The notes under the pieces were generated by a model, which did not search any database, was not told the origin of the DNA, and saw nothing but the letters and a program-made list of their open reading frames with translations. Made by a program: the position numbers and the translations under genes. From Sphingomonas sediminicola (lineage in GTDB: Bacteria > Pseudomonadota > Alphaproteobacteria > Sphingomonadales > Sphingomonadaceae), in contig NZ_CP060782.1 of assembly GCF_014489515.1 (NCBI RefSeq), positions 1,984,001 to 2,048,000 on the forward strand: a stretch of 64,000 nt of DNA, written 5' to 3'. This document shows, one piece after another, positions 1 through 8,315 of the stretch. Every line of letters starts with the position of its first letter. Position 1 is the first letter of the stretch.

Positions 1-112
1 TGGTGGTGGTGATCTGTTCGTGCTTGATCAGCGCTGCCGCCATGTTGCGGAACAATGCCGCACGGTGGCTCGAGGTACGCTGCAGCTTACGGCCGCCTAC
101 GCGGTGACGCAT
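1..112 (-). CDS. rplQ: 50S ribosomal protein L17, N-terminal part (cut by window edge)
   Basis: The reverse strand from the ATG at 112 to the window edge encodes 37 residues starting [17 protein letters not shown] and continuing through [14 protein letters not shown]. This is the highly conserved N-terminus of bacterial L17, a large-subunit protein near the peptide exit tunnel. A GGAG-type ribosome binding site lies at about 117-121. The rest is off the left edge. rpoA, which normally lies directly upstream of rplQ, is not there; the next gene on that side is a divergent transporter. Identification is from direct recognition of the conserved N-terminus and is firm despite the short length. 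Confidence 0.9.
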   Translation of the reverse strand, partial: MRHRVGGRKLQRTSSHRAALFRNMAAALIKHEQITTT

Positions 113-255
113 GGTTCTTCTCCGTTCGTTCGAAGCCCGTTCAAGGTAGCTTCGGCCAGGCGGACTTGTTTGCGGGAGCCGCCCCTTTTCCCGTTGCTTT
201 CGCTGAGCGCCGCCCTCAAGCGGAATGCCTCGCGGAAGTCAAGAGGAGCCGCCAG

Positions 256-702
256 ATGAATGCAGCCGCCTTGCCACTGGCGCTTGCCGTAATTGCCGGG
301 ATTTTCATAGCCATACAGGCGCCGACCAACGCGATCCTCGGCAAGGCGTCCGGCTCGCCGGTCGTCGCCGCGTTCATCTCCTTCGTTGTCGGCACGCTTG
401 CTCTCGGAACGATGGTCGCCGCGAGCTCGGGCCGGCTCTTCGCGCCTGAGTTGAAAGGCGTGCCATGGTACGCGTGGGTCGGCGGGCTTTATGGCGCCTT
501 CTTCGTCGCCATGGCTGCCTTTGCGGCGCCGCGAATTGGCGTTGCCACCATGCTGACTGCGGCAATCGGCGGACAGATCCTTGCGGCGCTCATGCTGGAC
601 CATTTCGGGCTGCTCGGGCTGGCCCGTCAGCCGGTCAGCGTGGAGCGTATCGCAGGTGCCGTTCTGGTCCTGATCGGCGCAGTGCTTGTCCGAAGGGGCT
701 GA
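256..702 (+). CDS. DMT-type small membrane transporter (DUF606/YdcZ family)
   Basis: A 148-residue protein that is nearly all hydrophobic, with four or five membrane helices. Features seen are an N-terminal stretch with IAIQAPTNAILGK, a central GTLALGTM segment, and a WVGGLYGAFFVAMAAFAAPRIGVA block. This layout and length are those of the DUF606 (YdcZ) half-size relatives of drug/metabolite transporters, whose substrates are mostly unknown. I chose the ATG at 256 because AAGAGGAG at 241-248 is a good ribosome binding site and the family begins here; an upstream in-frame ATG at 55 would add an implausible arginine-rich leader. It lies divergent to rplQ and just before the fluoride riboswitch. 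Confidence 0.8.
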   Translation: MNAAALPLALAVIAGIFIAIQAPTNAILGKASGSPVVAAFISFVVGTLALGTMVAASSGRLFAPELKGVPWYAWVGGLYGAFFVAMAAFAAPRIGVATMLTAAIGGQILAALMLDHFGLLGLARQPVSVERIAGAVLVLIGAVLVRRG

Positions 703-720
703 CCGCTGCTAGTGCCTGGA

Positions 721-772
721 CCAGAGGGAATGGGGTCTCCCTGAAAACCGCCTGTCGCTGATGACTCCTGCT
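721..772 (+). ncRNA. Fluoride riboswitch (crcB motif)
   Basis: Between the DMT gene and crcB the RNA contains the hallmarks of the fluoride aptamer. A GGGA/TCCC helix encloses AATGGGGTC at 726-741. The conserved AACCGCC follows at 746-752, and GCTGATGACTCCTGC at 757-771. GGGGTC can pair with GACTCC, as in the known pseudoknotted fold. These elements occur in the right order and spacing, about 30 nt before the crcB start. In this family fluoride binding turns on expression of the downstream fluoride exporter. The expression platform was not resolved; it may be translational, since the aptamer ends close to the ribosome binding site (AGGAGGAA). Confidence 0.88.
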
Positions 773-803
773 TGAAGCGCATGCGTGCAGCAGGAGGAAA
801 CAC

Positions 804-1186
804 ATGGGGTTTGCGATCGTCTTTCTTGGTGCCGGGATCGGCGGGGCGTTGCGCCACGGCGTCAACTTGGCCGCAGTGCGTTATCTGGGCTTCGGATTCC
901 CCTTCGGCACCTTGATCGTAAACATCCTCGGCTCGTTCCTGATGGGACTTCTTGCCGGATATTTCGCCTACCGGACCGGAATCCCGCAGCACATGCGTTT
1001 ATTCCTGACGACCGGAATCCTTGGGGCTTTACAACTTTTTCTGCGTTTAGCCTCGATGCCGCTTTGCTTATCGAGCGACATGCTTATGGGCATGCGGCAG
1101 CCTATGTCGCGGCCTCCGTCTTTTTCGGCCTGGCCGCCCTGTTCGCAGGCATCCTAGTATTTCAGCTTGAAAGTTTCGTTCCGTGA
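804..1186 (+). CDS. crcB: Fluoride ion channel/exporter CrcB (frameshifted in this sequence)
   Basis: CrcB/Fluc is a small dual-topology membrane protein that lets fluoride leave the cytoplasm. The first frame gives GAGIGGALRHGVN and FPFGTLIVNILGSFLMG, both typical. After LTTGILG at about 1025 the family sequence continues in another frame as GFTTFSAFSLDAALLIERH, with the conserved FTTFSxFSL signature, to the stop at 1184-1186. Adding one G to the GGGG run at 1023-1026 restores a normal protein of about 127 residues. AGGAGGAAAC precedes the ATG. It follows a fluoride riboswitch, and its stop overlaps the GTG start of ppa. The break is probably a sequencing error; otherwise the gene is inactive. 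Confidence 0.85.
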
Positions 1187-1725
1187 ATATCGATTTGATT
1201 CCCGTCGGCGACAATCCGCCCGAAAGCCTCAACGTCATCATCGAGGTGCCGGTCGGTGGCGAGCCGGTGAAATATGAGTTCGACAAGAAGTCGGGCGCTT
1301 TGTTCGTCGACCGAATCCTGCATACGCCGATGCGCTATCCGGCGAACTACGGCTTCGTCCCGCACACCTTGTCGCCCGACGGCGACCCGCTCGACGCGCT
1401 GGTGATAGCGCGCTCGCCTTTCGTCCCCGGATGCGTCGTGCGCACCCGTCCGATCGGCGTCCTCAACCTCGAGGATGAGCATGGCGGCGACGAAAAGCTC
1501 ATTTGCGTCCCCGTCGACACGACCTTCCCCTATTACTCAGACATCGGCGAGCGGCAGGACCTGCCCTCGATCGTGCTCCAGCAGATCGAGCACTTCTTCA
1601 CCCACTATAAGGATCTGGAATCCGAGAAGTGGGTGCGTATCGGAAATTGGGGAAACGCCGATGACGCGCGTCGGATCGTGACCGAAGCGATCACACGCGC
1701 CCAGCAGCAGAAGGCCGCCGTCTGA
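1183..1725 (+). CDS. ppa: Inorganic pyrophosphatase (soluble, family I)
   Basis: Hydrolyses pyrophosphate to two phosphates in the cytoplasm, pulling biosynthetic reactions forward. The 180 residues match the usual length. Visible signatures are the substrate loop YEFDKKSGALFVDRILHTPMRYPANYGFVP and the metal-binding D-G-D-P-L-D, followed by the conserved GVLNLEDE. The start is GTG, and GTGA overlaps the crcB stop, so the two are translationally coupled. Family I pyrophosphatases are strongly inhibited by fluoride, which makes the pairing with CrcB behind a fluoride riboswitch functionally sensible (inference). Its 3' end overlaps the 3' end of the convergent histidine kinase by 35 nt. Confidence 0.95.
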   Translation: MNIDLIPVGDNPPESLNVIIEVPVGGEPVKYEFDKKSGALFVDRILHTPMRYPANYGFVPHTLSPDGDPLDALVIARSPFVPGCVVRTRPIGVLNLEDEHGGDEKLICVPVDTTFPYYSDIGERQDLPSIVLQQIEHFFTHYKDLESEKWVRIGNWGNADDARRIVTEAITRAQQQKAAV

Positions 1726-3364
1726 ATTCCCTTGCATGCTCGTCGAGCACCGCGGCCATCGCCTTGCTGAGGTCGGCCGCCCCGAATGGCTTTGACAGCA
1801 CTGCGAACTCAGATCCGTTCTTCAGGACCTCGTCGCTGTAGCCGGTCGCAAGCAGGACCGGCACCTGCGGATGTTCTTCGCGGACATGTCGCGCAAACTC
1901 GACGCCACTCATTCCCGGCATTACGACGTCCGAGAGCACGAGATCGATGCCGTTGGACCCGATCCGCTCCAGGGCGTCCTCGGCGCTTTCGGAAGGAATC
2001 ACCTTGCAGCCAAGGTCGATAAGCAGACCCTCCGCGAAGTCGCGCACCTGAGGATTGTCCTCGACCAGCAGGACGCACAGTCCTTTCGGCAACTCCGACA
2101 TGGCCGGACCTTCCGTAAGGGCTGCCTGTTCTTTTTCGGTGCGGGGGAGGATCATCGTGATGGTCGTGCCCCGGCCCTCGTCCGACTGGATTTCGGCTCG
2201 TCCGCCAGCCTGGGCCGCGAAACCATGGATTTGCGAAAGACCGAGACCGGTCCCCTTGCCGACCGCCTTGGTCGTGAAGAAAGGCTCGAATGCGCGCGCG
2301 GCGACGTCCCTCGGCATCCCGACGCCCGTATCGCTGATTCCAAGGGCAACGAAGTCGGATCCGTTCTCGTGCAAGCTGCGCGTGGAAAGGGTCAACTTCC
2401 CGCCTTCCGGCATGGCATCGCGAGCGTTGACCGCAGCGTTTAAAATGGCGGTTTCCAGCTGGGCGGCGTCGACCTCGACGCGGCTTGCCCCGGGATCCAA
2501 TTCGAGCTCGATCGCGATGCTGTCGCCCAGAGTGCGCGAAAGAACGTCTGCCACTGCATCGAGCCGGACGTTGAGGTCGAGCACTTCCGGCCTGATCGCC
2601 TGCCGGCGGCCAAATGCCAGTAGATGATTGGTCAGGGTCGTCGCGCGGTCGGCAGTTTCGGTTATGGCCTCGAGATATTGCTTTCGTTTCGCAGCGGGCA
2701 GATCCGGCTTCCTGAGCAGGAAGTCGGCGGATCCGGCAATAACGGTCATCAGATTGTTGAAATCATGGGCGATGCCGCCAGTAAGTTCACCGAGTGCCTG
2801 CAGCTTTTGCGACTGGATGAGGGCCGCCCGCGTGTTCTCAAGCTCGTCCTGGACCTTTTTCCGCTCGGTAATGTCGCGAGTGATCTTCGCATATCCTACA
2901 AGCTCGCCCTCTGTATTGACGATGGGATCCAGGACTGCATTGACCCAAAACCGCGTGCCGTCCTTCCGAACGCGCCAGCCTTCCGCTTCGAAACGACCCT
3001 CCGCCGCAGCGATCCGCAAGGCCCTTCCAGGAAGCTCCGCAGCACGATCCTCAGGGGTGAAAAAGATCGAATAATTCTGCCCGATGATCTCGTCGGCCGT
3101 GTAACCCTTGAATCGTTCCGCGCCCGGGTTCCACGTGGTGACGTGGCCGTTCGGATCCAGCATGTAGATCGCGTAATCGGTGATGGAGTTGACGAGCAGC
3201 TGAAAACGCTGCTGCTCGGAGATACTGTCGAGGCTGGACAAGACGGTGCTGTTCCTAACGCGTTGGCGCAATGCGCCCGTACTCTTCCACCCGCGGAAGA
3301 GCAATATTGCGAATGGCTTAGCGTTCAAGCGGTTTTTGTCCCTCCCAGTGTCAGAACCGGTCAA
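1691..3364 (-). CDS. PAS-domain hybrid sensor histidine kinase with receiver domain
   Basis: A soluble hybrid kinase of up to 557 residues. In order: a PAS domain with PAC ([35 protein letters not shown] … [13 protein letters not shown]), a HisKA dimerisation helix with the phospho-acceptor in [11 protein letters not shown], an HATPase domain ([32 protein letters not shown]), and a C-terminal receiver with VEDN and the acceptor Asp in [13 protein letters not shown]. No membrane segment is present, so it senses a cytoplasmic signal. The longest frame starts at TTG 3364 and overlaps the iron permease-like gene by 14 nt; TTG 3241 ([11 protein letters not shown]) with AGGA upstream is a likely alternative. 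No separate response regulator or DNA-binding output is adjacent. Confidence 0.85.
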   Translation of the reverse strand: MTGSDTGRDKNRLNAKPFAILLFRGWKSTGALRQRVRNSTVLSSLDSISEQQRFQLLVNSITDYAIYMLDPNGHVTTWNPGAERFKGYTADEIIGQNYSIFFTPEDRAAELPGRALRIAAAEGRFEAEGWRVRKDGTRFWVNAVLDPIVNTEGELVGYAKITRDITERKKVQDELENTRAALIQSQKLQALGELTGGIAHDFNNLMTVIAGSADFLLRKPDLPAAKRKQYLEAITETADRATTLTNHLLAFGRRQAIRPEVLDLNVRLDAVADVLSRTLGDSIAIELELDPGASRVEVDAAQLETAILNAAVNARDAMPEGGKLTLSTRSLHENGSDFVALGISDTGVGMPRDVAARAFEPFFTTKAVGKGTGLGLSQIHGFAAQAGGRAEIQSDEGRGTTITMILPRTEKEQAALTEGPAMSELPKGLCVLLVEDNPQVRDFAEGLLIDLGCKVIPSESAEDALERIGSNGIDLVLSDVVMPGMSGVEFARHVREEHPQVPVLLATGYSDEVLKNGSEFAVLSKPFGAADLSKAMAAVLDEHAREFRRRPSAAGRV

Positions 3365-3760
3365 GCAGCCGGTCGACGGTCCCTTTCGTAGTGCTGCCCT
3401 TTTTGGTGGGATCTTTCACCTCACGCTCGAGAGCGCGGCGGATCATCTCAATCTCGCGTTCGGTGAGGTGCTCCACGCCGATGAATTGGTCGCGGGCCTT
3501 GGTTACCGCGCGAAGCAACTCATCCAGCTTTGCCTGCATCGCCGCGGCATCGCGATTCTGGGCATTCTGGATAAGGAACACCATCAGGAATGTGATGATG
3601 GTCGTGCCGGTGTTCACCACCAGCTGCCACGTATCGGAGAAATGAAATACCGGCCCGGTCACCCCCAGACGACGATAATCAAGACCGCCAGTACGAACGC
3701 CAGGGGCTGGCCTGCCGCGCTCGAGATTGACGTGGCTACACGGGTGAAGAAACGCTCCAT
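3351..3760 (-). CDS. Low-affinity iron permease family protein (frameshifted)
   Basis: The C-terminal frame contains [50 protein letters not shown], the diagnostic core of the bacterial 'low affinity iron permease' family. The N-terminus lies in another frame from the ATG at 3760 ([18 protein letters not shown] then a hydrophobic helix ending VVWG). Adding one G to the five-base G run (C on the + strand, 3662-3666) joins them as VVWGVTGP and gives a normal protein of about 136 residues with two membrane helices and a charged tail. Iron transport by bacterial members is not well established. The stop overlaps the longest form of the histidine kinase. Confidence 0.78.
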
Positions 3761-3855
3761 AACGCCCGAAACGCTTACGAAACGAGATGGTGCCAGCCCG
3801 CTTGCCTAACTTCGACGGTCAGCGCAGTCTCGCGTCGCGCTTGTGGGAGGGAAAG

Positions 3856-4287
3856 ATGGACGATCACTATTCGCCGCGGCCGGTGGCCGGCTGGTTCAAG
3901 TTTGCAGCGATCGCGTCAGTGCTGTTCATGGCGATCGGATGCGCTGGCTATCTCGCCAGCGTCCTGACCGATCCGAGCAGCCTCCCCGCGGACCAACGTA
4001 ATCTGATGGCCGCGCGGCCGATATGGATGATTGCCGCTTATGCGATCGCGGTCTGGATCGGATTGCTGGGGTCAGTTCTGCTTTTGATGCGCAGGAAAGC
4101 GGCGGAGCCCCTGCTGCTCGTCTCGCTGATCGCAGCCATCTTCACTTTCATCCCCTATGCAGTTGTTCCGGCGGTCAGCGATCTCGTCACCACGAACGAT
4201 ATTGCCGTGGCAGTGGTCGTATTGGCGATTACATGGACGATCTTCTGGTTCGCGCGCCATTCACGCCAAAGGGGTTGGCTGCGCTAG
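3856..4287 (+). CDS. Small four-helix membrane protein of unknown function
   Basis: A 143-residue protein with four clear hydrophobic segments (roughly residues 12-36, 55-78, 84-106 and 115-137) and a short charged N-terminus (MDDHYSPRP) and C-terminus (RHSRQRGWLR). The ATG at 3856 is preceded by GGGAGGGAA; an upstream in-frame ATG at 3787 lacks a comparable site. I do not recognise a characterised family. It stands alone, transcribed away from the iron permease-like gene and convergent with the Pro/Ala/Thr-rich gene. Confidence 0.7.
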   Translation: MDDHYSPRPVAGWFKFAAIASVLFMAIGCAGYLASVLTDPSSLPADQRNLMAARPIWMIAAYAIAVWIGLLGSVLLLMRRKAAEPLLLVSLIAAIFTFIPYAVVPAVSDLVTTNDIAVAVVVLAITWTIFWFARHSRQRGWLR

Positions 4288-4327
4288 CGAATATGGGCGC
4301 GCCCGAAGGCGCGCCCGCTCTTGAAGC

Positions 4328-4639
4328 CTACTGAGGCTTCGATTTCTTCTTCGACTTCTTCGTGGTCGTGTCGGTTGTCGTGGTCGGCGCCAGCGGATCG
4401 TCGGTTGTCGCCTGGGCGGCCGGCTCCGCCGGAGTTGCCGGGGTTGCAGCCGTTGCCGGAGTGGCCGGCGTGGCGGGGATCGCCGCCGTGCCCGTTGACG
4501 GATCGGCCGGCGTCGCGGGAGTAGCGGGCGTTGCGCCGGACGATGGCGTCGCTGGCGTTGCTGGAGTGGCCTGGGCCGTCGCGACGCTCGCACCGAAAGC
4601 CAGCGGCAAAGCGCCGACAATAAGCCTGGTCATCTTCAT
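4328..4639 (-). CDS. Secreted Ala/Thr/Pro-repeat protein with lysine-rich tail
   Basis: A 103-residue protein starting MKMTRLIVGALPLAFGASVATAQ, a clear signal peptide ending at ATAQ. The mature part is low complexity: many ATPATPA and ATPAEPA units, then a Thr/Asp stretch (DDPLAPTTTTDTTT), ending KKSKKKSKPQ. AAAGGAATTCCG before the ATG supports this start over longer frames. The composition suggests an extended, proline-rich periplasmic or envelope-associated chain; the basic tail could bind anionic polymers (inference). No enzyme motif is visible. It is divergent from panB across about 150 bp. Confidence 0.7.
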   Translation of the reverse strand: MKMTRLIVGALPLAFGASVATAQATPATPATPSSGATPATPATPADPSTGTAAIPATPATPATAATPATPAEPAAQATTDDPLAPTTTTDTTTKKSKKKSKPQ

Positions 4640-4793
4640 CGGAATTCCTTTCGTTGTGGATGACTGGGAATGCGCATCGAGGTGCGCGAGGCGGCCGACT
4701 AGTGGGACGCGCGGTTGGTTTCGCCCCATTGTCGGTGAGCTGTGGTTGAGCCGGGATGGCTGACAGCCGTGCGAGCGGCTAAAAGCCCTGCCC

Positions 4794-5666
4794 ATGTCCA
4801 CCTTCACCATTGATACGGCGACCAGCCGAGCGACCCCCACTCCGGTGCCCGGCAAGAGGATGACTGCCCCTGCGCTGCGCGCGCGCAAGGTCGACGGGAC
4901 GACTGAGCAGCCGATCGTAGCGCTAACCGCTTACACGATGCGCATGGCGCAATTGCTGGACGAGCAATGCGATCTGCTGCTGGTCGGCGACAGTCTTGGA
5001 CAGGTGATCTACGGGCTTCCATCGACGATCCCCGTCACGCTCGACATGATGATCGCGCACGGCGCGGCGGTCGTCCGTGGAAGCTGGCATGCGCTAGTCG
5101 CGGTCGACATGCCTTTCGGTTCCTACGAGGGCTCTCCCGAAGAGGCCTTCGCGAACTGCTCGCGGGTGATGAAAGAGACGGGCTGCGCGGCGATCAAGCT
5201 GGAGGGCGGCGATGCCATGGCGCCGACCGTCCGCTTCCTCAGCGAGCGCGGAATCCCAGTCATCGGCCATGTCGGCCTGACCCCGCAGGCGGTGAATTCG
5301 CTCGGAGGCTATGGAGCGCGTGGACGCGGCGATGCGGAAGCCAAGAAGATCCTGTCCGACGCGCGGGCGATAGCGGACGCAGGCTCCTTCGCCATTGTCG
5401 TCGAAGGCGTGATGGAAGAGCTGGCGACGCGGATTGCCCGTGAAATCCCGGTGCCGATCATCGGGATCGGAGCCTCCGCGGACTGCGACGGCCAGATCCT
5501 CGTAACCGACGACATGCTCGGGCTGTTCGAACGGACGCCGCGCTTCGTAAAGCGCTACGACAATCTCGCCGAGCAGATCGGCAAGGCCGCGGAAACCTAC
5601 GCTTCGGAGGTCCGCTCGCGTACCTTCCCGTCGGCGAACCAGACCTATCGACCGAAGGGATCGTAG
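4794..5666 (+). CDS. panB: 3-methyl-2-oxobutanoate hydroxymethyltransferase
   Basis: First committed enzyme of pantothenate (coenzyme A) synthesis: transfers a hydroxymethyl group from methylene-tetrahydrofolate to ketoisovalerate. At 290 residues it is about 25 longer than the E. coli enzyme, because of an N-terminal extension rich in Thr/Pro. Family landmarks are [69 protein letters not shown], a catalytic-glutamate region at FAIVVEGV, and [15 protein letters not shown]. It appears monocistronic; panC is not in this window. Confidence 0.95.
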   Translation: MSTFTIDTATSRATPTPVPGKRMTAPALRARKVDGTTEQPIVALTAYTMRMAQLLDEQCDLLLVGDSLGQVIYGLPSTIPVTLDMMIAHGAAVVRGSWHALVAVDMPFGSYEGSPEEAFANCSRVMKETGCAAIKLEGGDAMAPTVRFLSERGIPVIGHVGLTPQAVNSLGGYGARGRGDAEAKKILSDARAIADAGSFAIVVEGVMEELATRIAREIPVPIIGIGASADCDGQILVTDDMLGLFERTPRFVKRYDNLAEQIGKAAETYASEVRSRTFPSANQTYRPKGS

Positions 5667-5782
5667 GACCCTTTGCCTTTGCCGACTTAGCCGCTAGACG
5701 GTTCGCCGCCAGCTTCCATTCATCCGGGTGAGGAAGGAAGCGCCGGCATTTCAATTTCCGGTCACTTCGTTTTGAGGCAGTC

Positions 5783-6487
5783 TTGGCGATCCCAACGGAC
5801 AGCAACGACACATTCCTGAGAGAAGTCGACGAGAACCTTCGTCGCGACCAGCTTCAGGACTTCTTCAAGAAGAATGGCACGTGGATCGCCGTCGCGGTCG
5901 TGGTCTTCCTGGGCGCAGTGGGCGGCTGGATCTACTGGCAGGAGTACCAGAAGAAGCAGTCGGCCGAGCAGTCCGAGAAGCTTCACGCCATCTTGACCGA
6001 CATTTCCTCCAACCGTCGGCAGACCGTGCCGCAGCGCCTTGCGGATCTCGAAAAATCCCACAGCGACGTGGTCCGGGCTTCGGCCGCGCTGACCGATGCA
6101 GCGCTCGCGCTCGAGCAGAACAACCGCTCGGCAGCGATCGCAAAGTATCGGGAGCTGGCGAACGACAGGGGACTGGCGCAGGTCTATCGCGACGTCGCCA
6201 CCATTCGCGGCACAACGCTGGAATTCGACACGCTCAAGGCGGAAGAGGTCGTCTCGCGCCTCGAGCCACTCGCGAAAGCCGGAAATCCCTGGTTCGGAAG
6301 CGCCGGCGAACTGACCGCGCTCGCTTATCTCAAGCAGGGCAAGAAGGCCGAAGCCGGCAAGCTCTTTGCCGCGATCGCCGCCGATCAACAGGTACCAAAC
6401 TCCATTCGGGCCCGCGCCGTCCAGATCGCGGGCACGCTCGGCGTTGACGCAAGCGCATCGATGCCCGGGCTCCCACAACAGGATTGA
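5783..6487 (+). CDS. YfgM-like membrane-anchored TPR protein
   Basis: A 234-residue protein with a short cytoplasmic N-terminus (…LREVDENLRRDQLQDFFKKNG), one membrane helix (WIAVAVVVFLGAVGGWIYWQ, about residues 33-52) and a periplasmic helical-repeat domain (TPR_21 type). The start is TTG at 5783. It lies directly before bamB and overlaps the longest reading of that gene, the same pairing as yfgM-bamB in other proteobacteria. YfgM there is an ancillary periplasmic chaperone linked to the SecYEG translocon; that role is transferred by family and context. Confidence 0.82.
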   Translation: MAIPTDSNDTFLREVDENLRRDQLQDFFKKNGTWIAVAVVVFLGAVGGWIYWQEYQKKQSAEQSEKLHAILTDISSNRRQTVPQRLADLEKSHSDVVRASAALTDAALALEQNNRSAAIAKYRELANDRGLAQVYRDVATIRGTTLEFDTLKAEEVVSRLEPLAKAGNPWFGSAGELTALAYLKQGKKAEAGKLFAAIAADQQVPNSIRARAVQIAGTLGVDASASMPGLPQQD

Positions 6488-6492
6488 AATCG

Positions 6493-7821
6493 ATGAAGGC
6501 AGTTCGAACGAGGTTCCTGGTCCTGACGCTCGCCGCGCTCGCTGCGAGCGGATGCGGAATCTTCAAAAAGGGATCGCCCAAAACTCCCGTTCTTGGCGAA
6601 CGCGTCGCCGTTCTCGCCACGGAGCAGGATGTCGCCGTCGATCCGGCTACGGCCGCACTGCCCTTCTCGTTGCCGGAAGCGACCGCGAACTCGGAATGGG
6701 CGCAGTCGGGCGGAAACGCATCAAAGTCGATGGGTCATCTCGCTCTCGGTCAGTCGCTTGGACAGGCCTGGGCGGTTTCGATCGGCGAAGGTGGAAGCCT
6801 CCGCGCGCGGCTCGCCGCGGCACCGGTCGTCGGGGATGGCAAGGTCTACACCATCGACACGCAAGCGACGGTGCGCGCGTTCGATGCCCAGTCCGGCGCC
6901 ACGGTCTGGTCGACGCAGTTCGGGACGGAAAAAAGCAATAAGTCATCGCTGTTCGGCGGAGGCGTCGCGTTCGACAACGGCCGAATCTATGCGACGAACG
7001 GTCTCGGCTATGTCGCCGCGCTCGACGCCCGTAACGGCGGGATCATCTGGCAGGTCCATCCGGCCGGACCGCTCCGTGGCTCGCCGACGGTCGTCGGTGA
7101 CACGGTCTACGCGATCACCCAGGACAACCAGATTTATTCCCTCAAGACCTCCGACGGCTCGACCAACTGGTCGCAGGCCGCAGCGCTCGAGATCGCCGGC
7201 TTTTTCGGAACCGCCTCGCCCGCGGTCGGGCAGGGAACGGTCGTCGCTGGCTTCTCGTCCGGCGAGCTCAACGCCTATCGCTACGAGAACGGACGTTTGG
7301 TCTGGCAGGACCAGCTCGCTCGCACCAGCATTCGCACCAGCGTCGCGTCGATCTCGGACGTCGATGCCGATCCGGTTATCGATAACGGCCAGGTTCTCGC
7401 CGTCGGCCAAGGCGGACGCATGGTCTCAATCGAGCTTCTTTCCGGCCAGCGCCAGTGGGAGCTGAACATCGCGGGCATCTCGACCCCGTGGGTCATCGGC
7501 GACTGGGCTTATGTCGTCACCGACGATGGCAAGCTGCTCTGCGTCGCCAGGGCGAACGGAAAGATTCGCTGGATCGCTCAGCTTCCCGCCTTCCGCCACG
7601 AGAAGAAGAAGGCTGGACCGATCAGCTATTCGGGGCCGGTGCTCGCAGGGAATCGCCTGATCGTCGTCAACTCGGAGGGCGCATTGATCAACGTCGATCC
7701 GGCGACTGGGGCGGTACAGAGCCAGACGAGCATAAAAGCGCCGATCAGCCTGTCGCCGGTCGTCGCAAACCAGACCCTGTACATTCTCGACGACGACGGG
7801 CGCCTTCACGCCTTTCGGTAG
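6493..7821 (+). CDS. bamB: Outer membrane protein assembly factor BamB (lipoprotein)
   Basis: A 442-residue lipoprotein of the BAM complex, which inserts beta-barrel proteins into the outer membrane. The signal sequence ends at the lipobox LAASGC, placing Cys at about residue 20. The rest is a PQQ-like eight-bladed beta-propeller with repeated D-A-x-(S/T/N)-G-x-x-x-W units (FDAQSGATVWSTQFG, LDARNGGIIWQVHPAG, YENGRLVWQD, LSGQRQWELNI). I chose ATG 6493 rather than TTG 6484 because the lipoprotein signal begins there. It follows the YfgM-like gene; der (engA), often next, is replaced by tRNA genes. Confidence 0.92.
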   Translation: MKAVRTRFLVLTLAALAASGCGIFKKGSPKTPVLGERVAVLATEQDVAVDPATAALPFSLPEATANSEWAQSGGNASKSMGHLALGQSLGQAWAVSIGEGGSLRARLAAAPVVGDGKVYTIDTQATVRAFDAQSGATVWSTQFGTEKSNKSSLFGGGVAFDNGRIYATNGLGYVAALDARNGGIIWQVHPAGPLRGSPTVVGDTVYAITQDNQIYSLKTSDGSTNWSQAAALEIAGFFGTASPAVGQGTVVAGFSSGELNAYRYENGRLVWQDQLARTSIRTSVASISDVDADPVIDNGQVLAVGQGGRMVSIELLSGQRQWELNIAGISTPWVIGDWAYVVTDDGKLLCVARANGKIRWIAQLPAFRHEKKKAGPISYSGPVLAGNRLIVVNSEGALINVDPATGAVQSQTSIKAPISLSPVVANQTLYILDDDGRLHAFR

Positions 7822-7872
7822 TAGCGGTTGACGCAAGTCCTGCGGGGTGGCATTGGGCGCCTCCGCTCGGGC

Positions 7873-7946
7873 GCGGGTGTAGCTCAATGGTAGAGCAGAA
7901 GCCTTCCAAGCTTACGACGAGGGTTCGATTCCCTTCACCCGCTCCA
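7873..7946 (+). tRNA. tRNA-Gly (anticodon TCC)
   Basis: A 74-nt cloverleaf ending in encoded CCA. The acceptor stem GCGGGTG pairs with CACCCGC, followed by a D arm GCTC…GAGC, an anticodon loop CTTCCAA with TCC at positions 34-36, and a T arm AGGGTTCGATTCCCT. The top pair of the anticodon stem is mismatched, as often in alphaproteobacterial versions of this tRNA. It reads GGA/GGG glycine codons. Confidence 0.95.
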
Positions 7947-8097
7947 ACCGATTAGCAACATGCCGGAGGCGTGTTGAGGCCGGAGCGCCTGAAACGAAGC
8001 GAAGGGGCGACAAAACCCCAAATCTTCCGCGAATCCGCTCGCCGACGGCGTTGACACATCCCGTGTCCACCGCCACATGGCGCGCCTGCCTGCACCT

Positions 8098-8184
8098 GGA
8101 GAGGTGGCCGAGTGGTTAAAGGCAGCAGACTGTAAATCTGCCCGGGTTTCCCGTACGCTGGTTCGAATCCAGCCCTCTCCACCA
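8098..8184 (+). tRNA. tRNA-Tyr (anticodon GTA)
   Basis: An 87-nt class II tRNA. GGAGAGG pairs with CCTCTCC in the acceptor stem, followed by discriminator A and encoded CCA. The anticodon region is GACTGTAAATC with GTA at 34-36, then a long variable arm (CCGGGTTTCCCGTACG region) and a normal T arm GGTTCGAATCC. A long open frame through this tRNA is spurious. Confidence 0.95.
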
Positions 8185-8196
8185 GCGCTGCGCACG

Positions 8197-8216
8197 GCCG
8201 GTCCCCAAGGACCGGC
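8197..8216 (+). terminator. Hairpin just after tRNA-Tyr, possible terminator/processing stem
   Basis: A perfect 8-bp stem, GCCGGTCC and GGACCGGC, around a CCAA loop, 12 nt after the tRNA 3' end. No T-run follows (GAACAGG), so it is not a canonical intrinsic terminator. It may still end or process the tRNA transcript. Confidence 0.45.
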
Positions 8217-8244
8217 GAACAGGACAAGTCAGCTCTCTGCAGCT

Positions 8245-8271
8245 CGAACGTGGCCTAAATGCCCACGTTCG
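8245..8271. promoter_or_regulatory. Inverted repeat, 9-bp arms, upstream of LuxR-type gene
   Basis: CGAACGTGG and CCACGTTCG form a perfect inverted repeat separated by 9 nt. It lies in the 276-bp gap between tRNA-Tyr and the LuxR-type HTH gene, followed 21 nt later by a second unrelated palindrome. It could be an RNA hairpin or a protein operator; no T-run follows. Confidence 0.4.
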
Positions 8272-8292
8272 CTTGGAAAAGTTCGAAGGAAA

Positions 8293-8315
8293 CGTAAGTT
8301 AGCGACAAACTTACG
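8293..8315. promoter_or_regulatory. AT-richer palindrome, candidate operator of the HTH gene
   Basis: CGTAAGTT and AACTTACG are perfect 8-bp arms around a 7-nt spacer, the size of a dimeric HTH-protein site. A further TAAGTT half-site occurs at about 8347-8352, and TTGGCCAA at 8333-8340. It is about 150 nt before the HTH gene, so autoregulation is possible (inference). Confidence 0.4.

Noticed and set aside
113..255. TTGACT-N17-TTGAGG as an rplQ promoter on the reverse strand (242-214)
   Set aside because: The second hexamer is too far from consensus; the -35-like match alone is not enough.
804..1186. Programmed -1 frameshifting in crcB (and in the other split genes)
   Set aside because: No canonical slippery heptamer or downstream pseudoknot is visible, and the same single-base loss recurs in many unrelated genes.
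7873..8184. Possible integration site at the tRNA genes
   Set aside because: No integrase, no repeated tRNA 3' end and no change of gene style in the neighbouring region.
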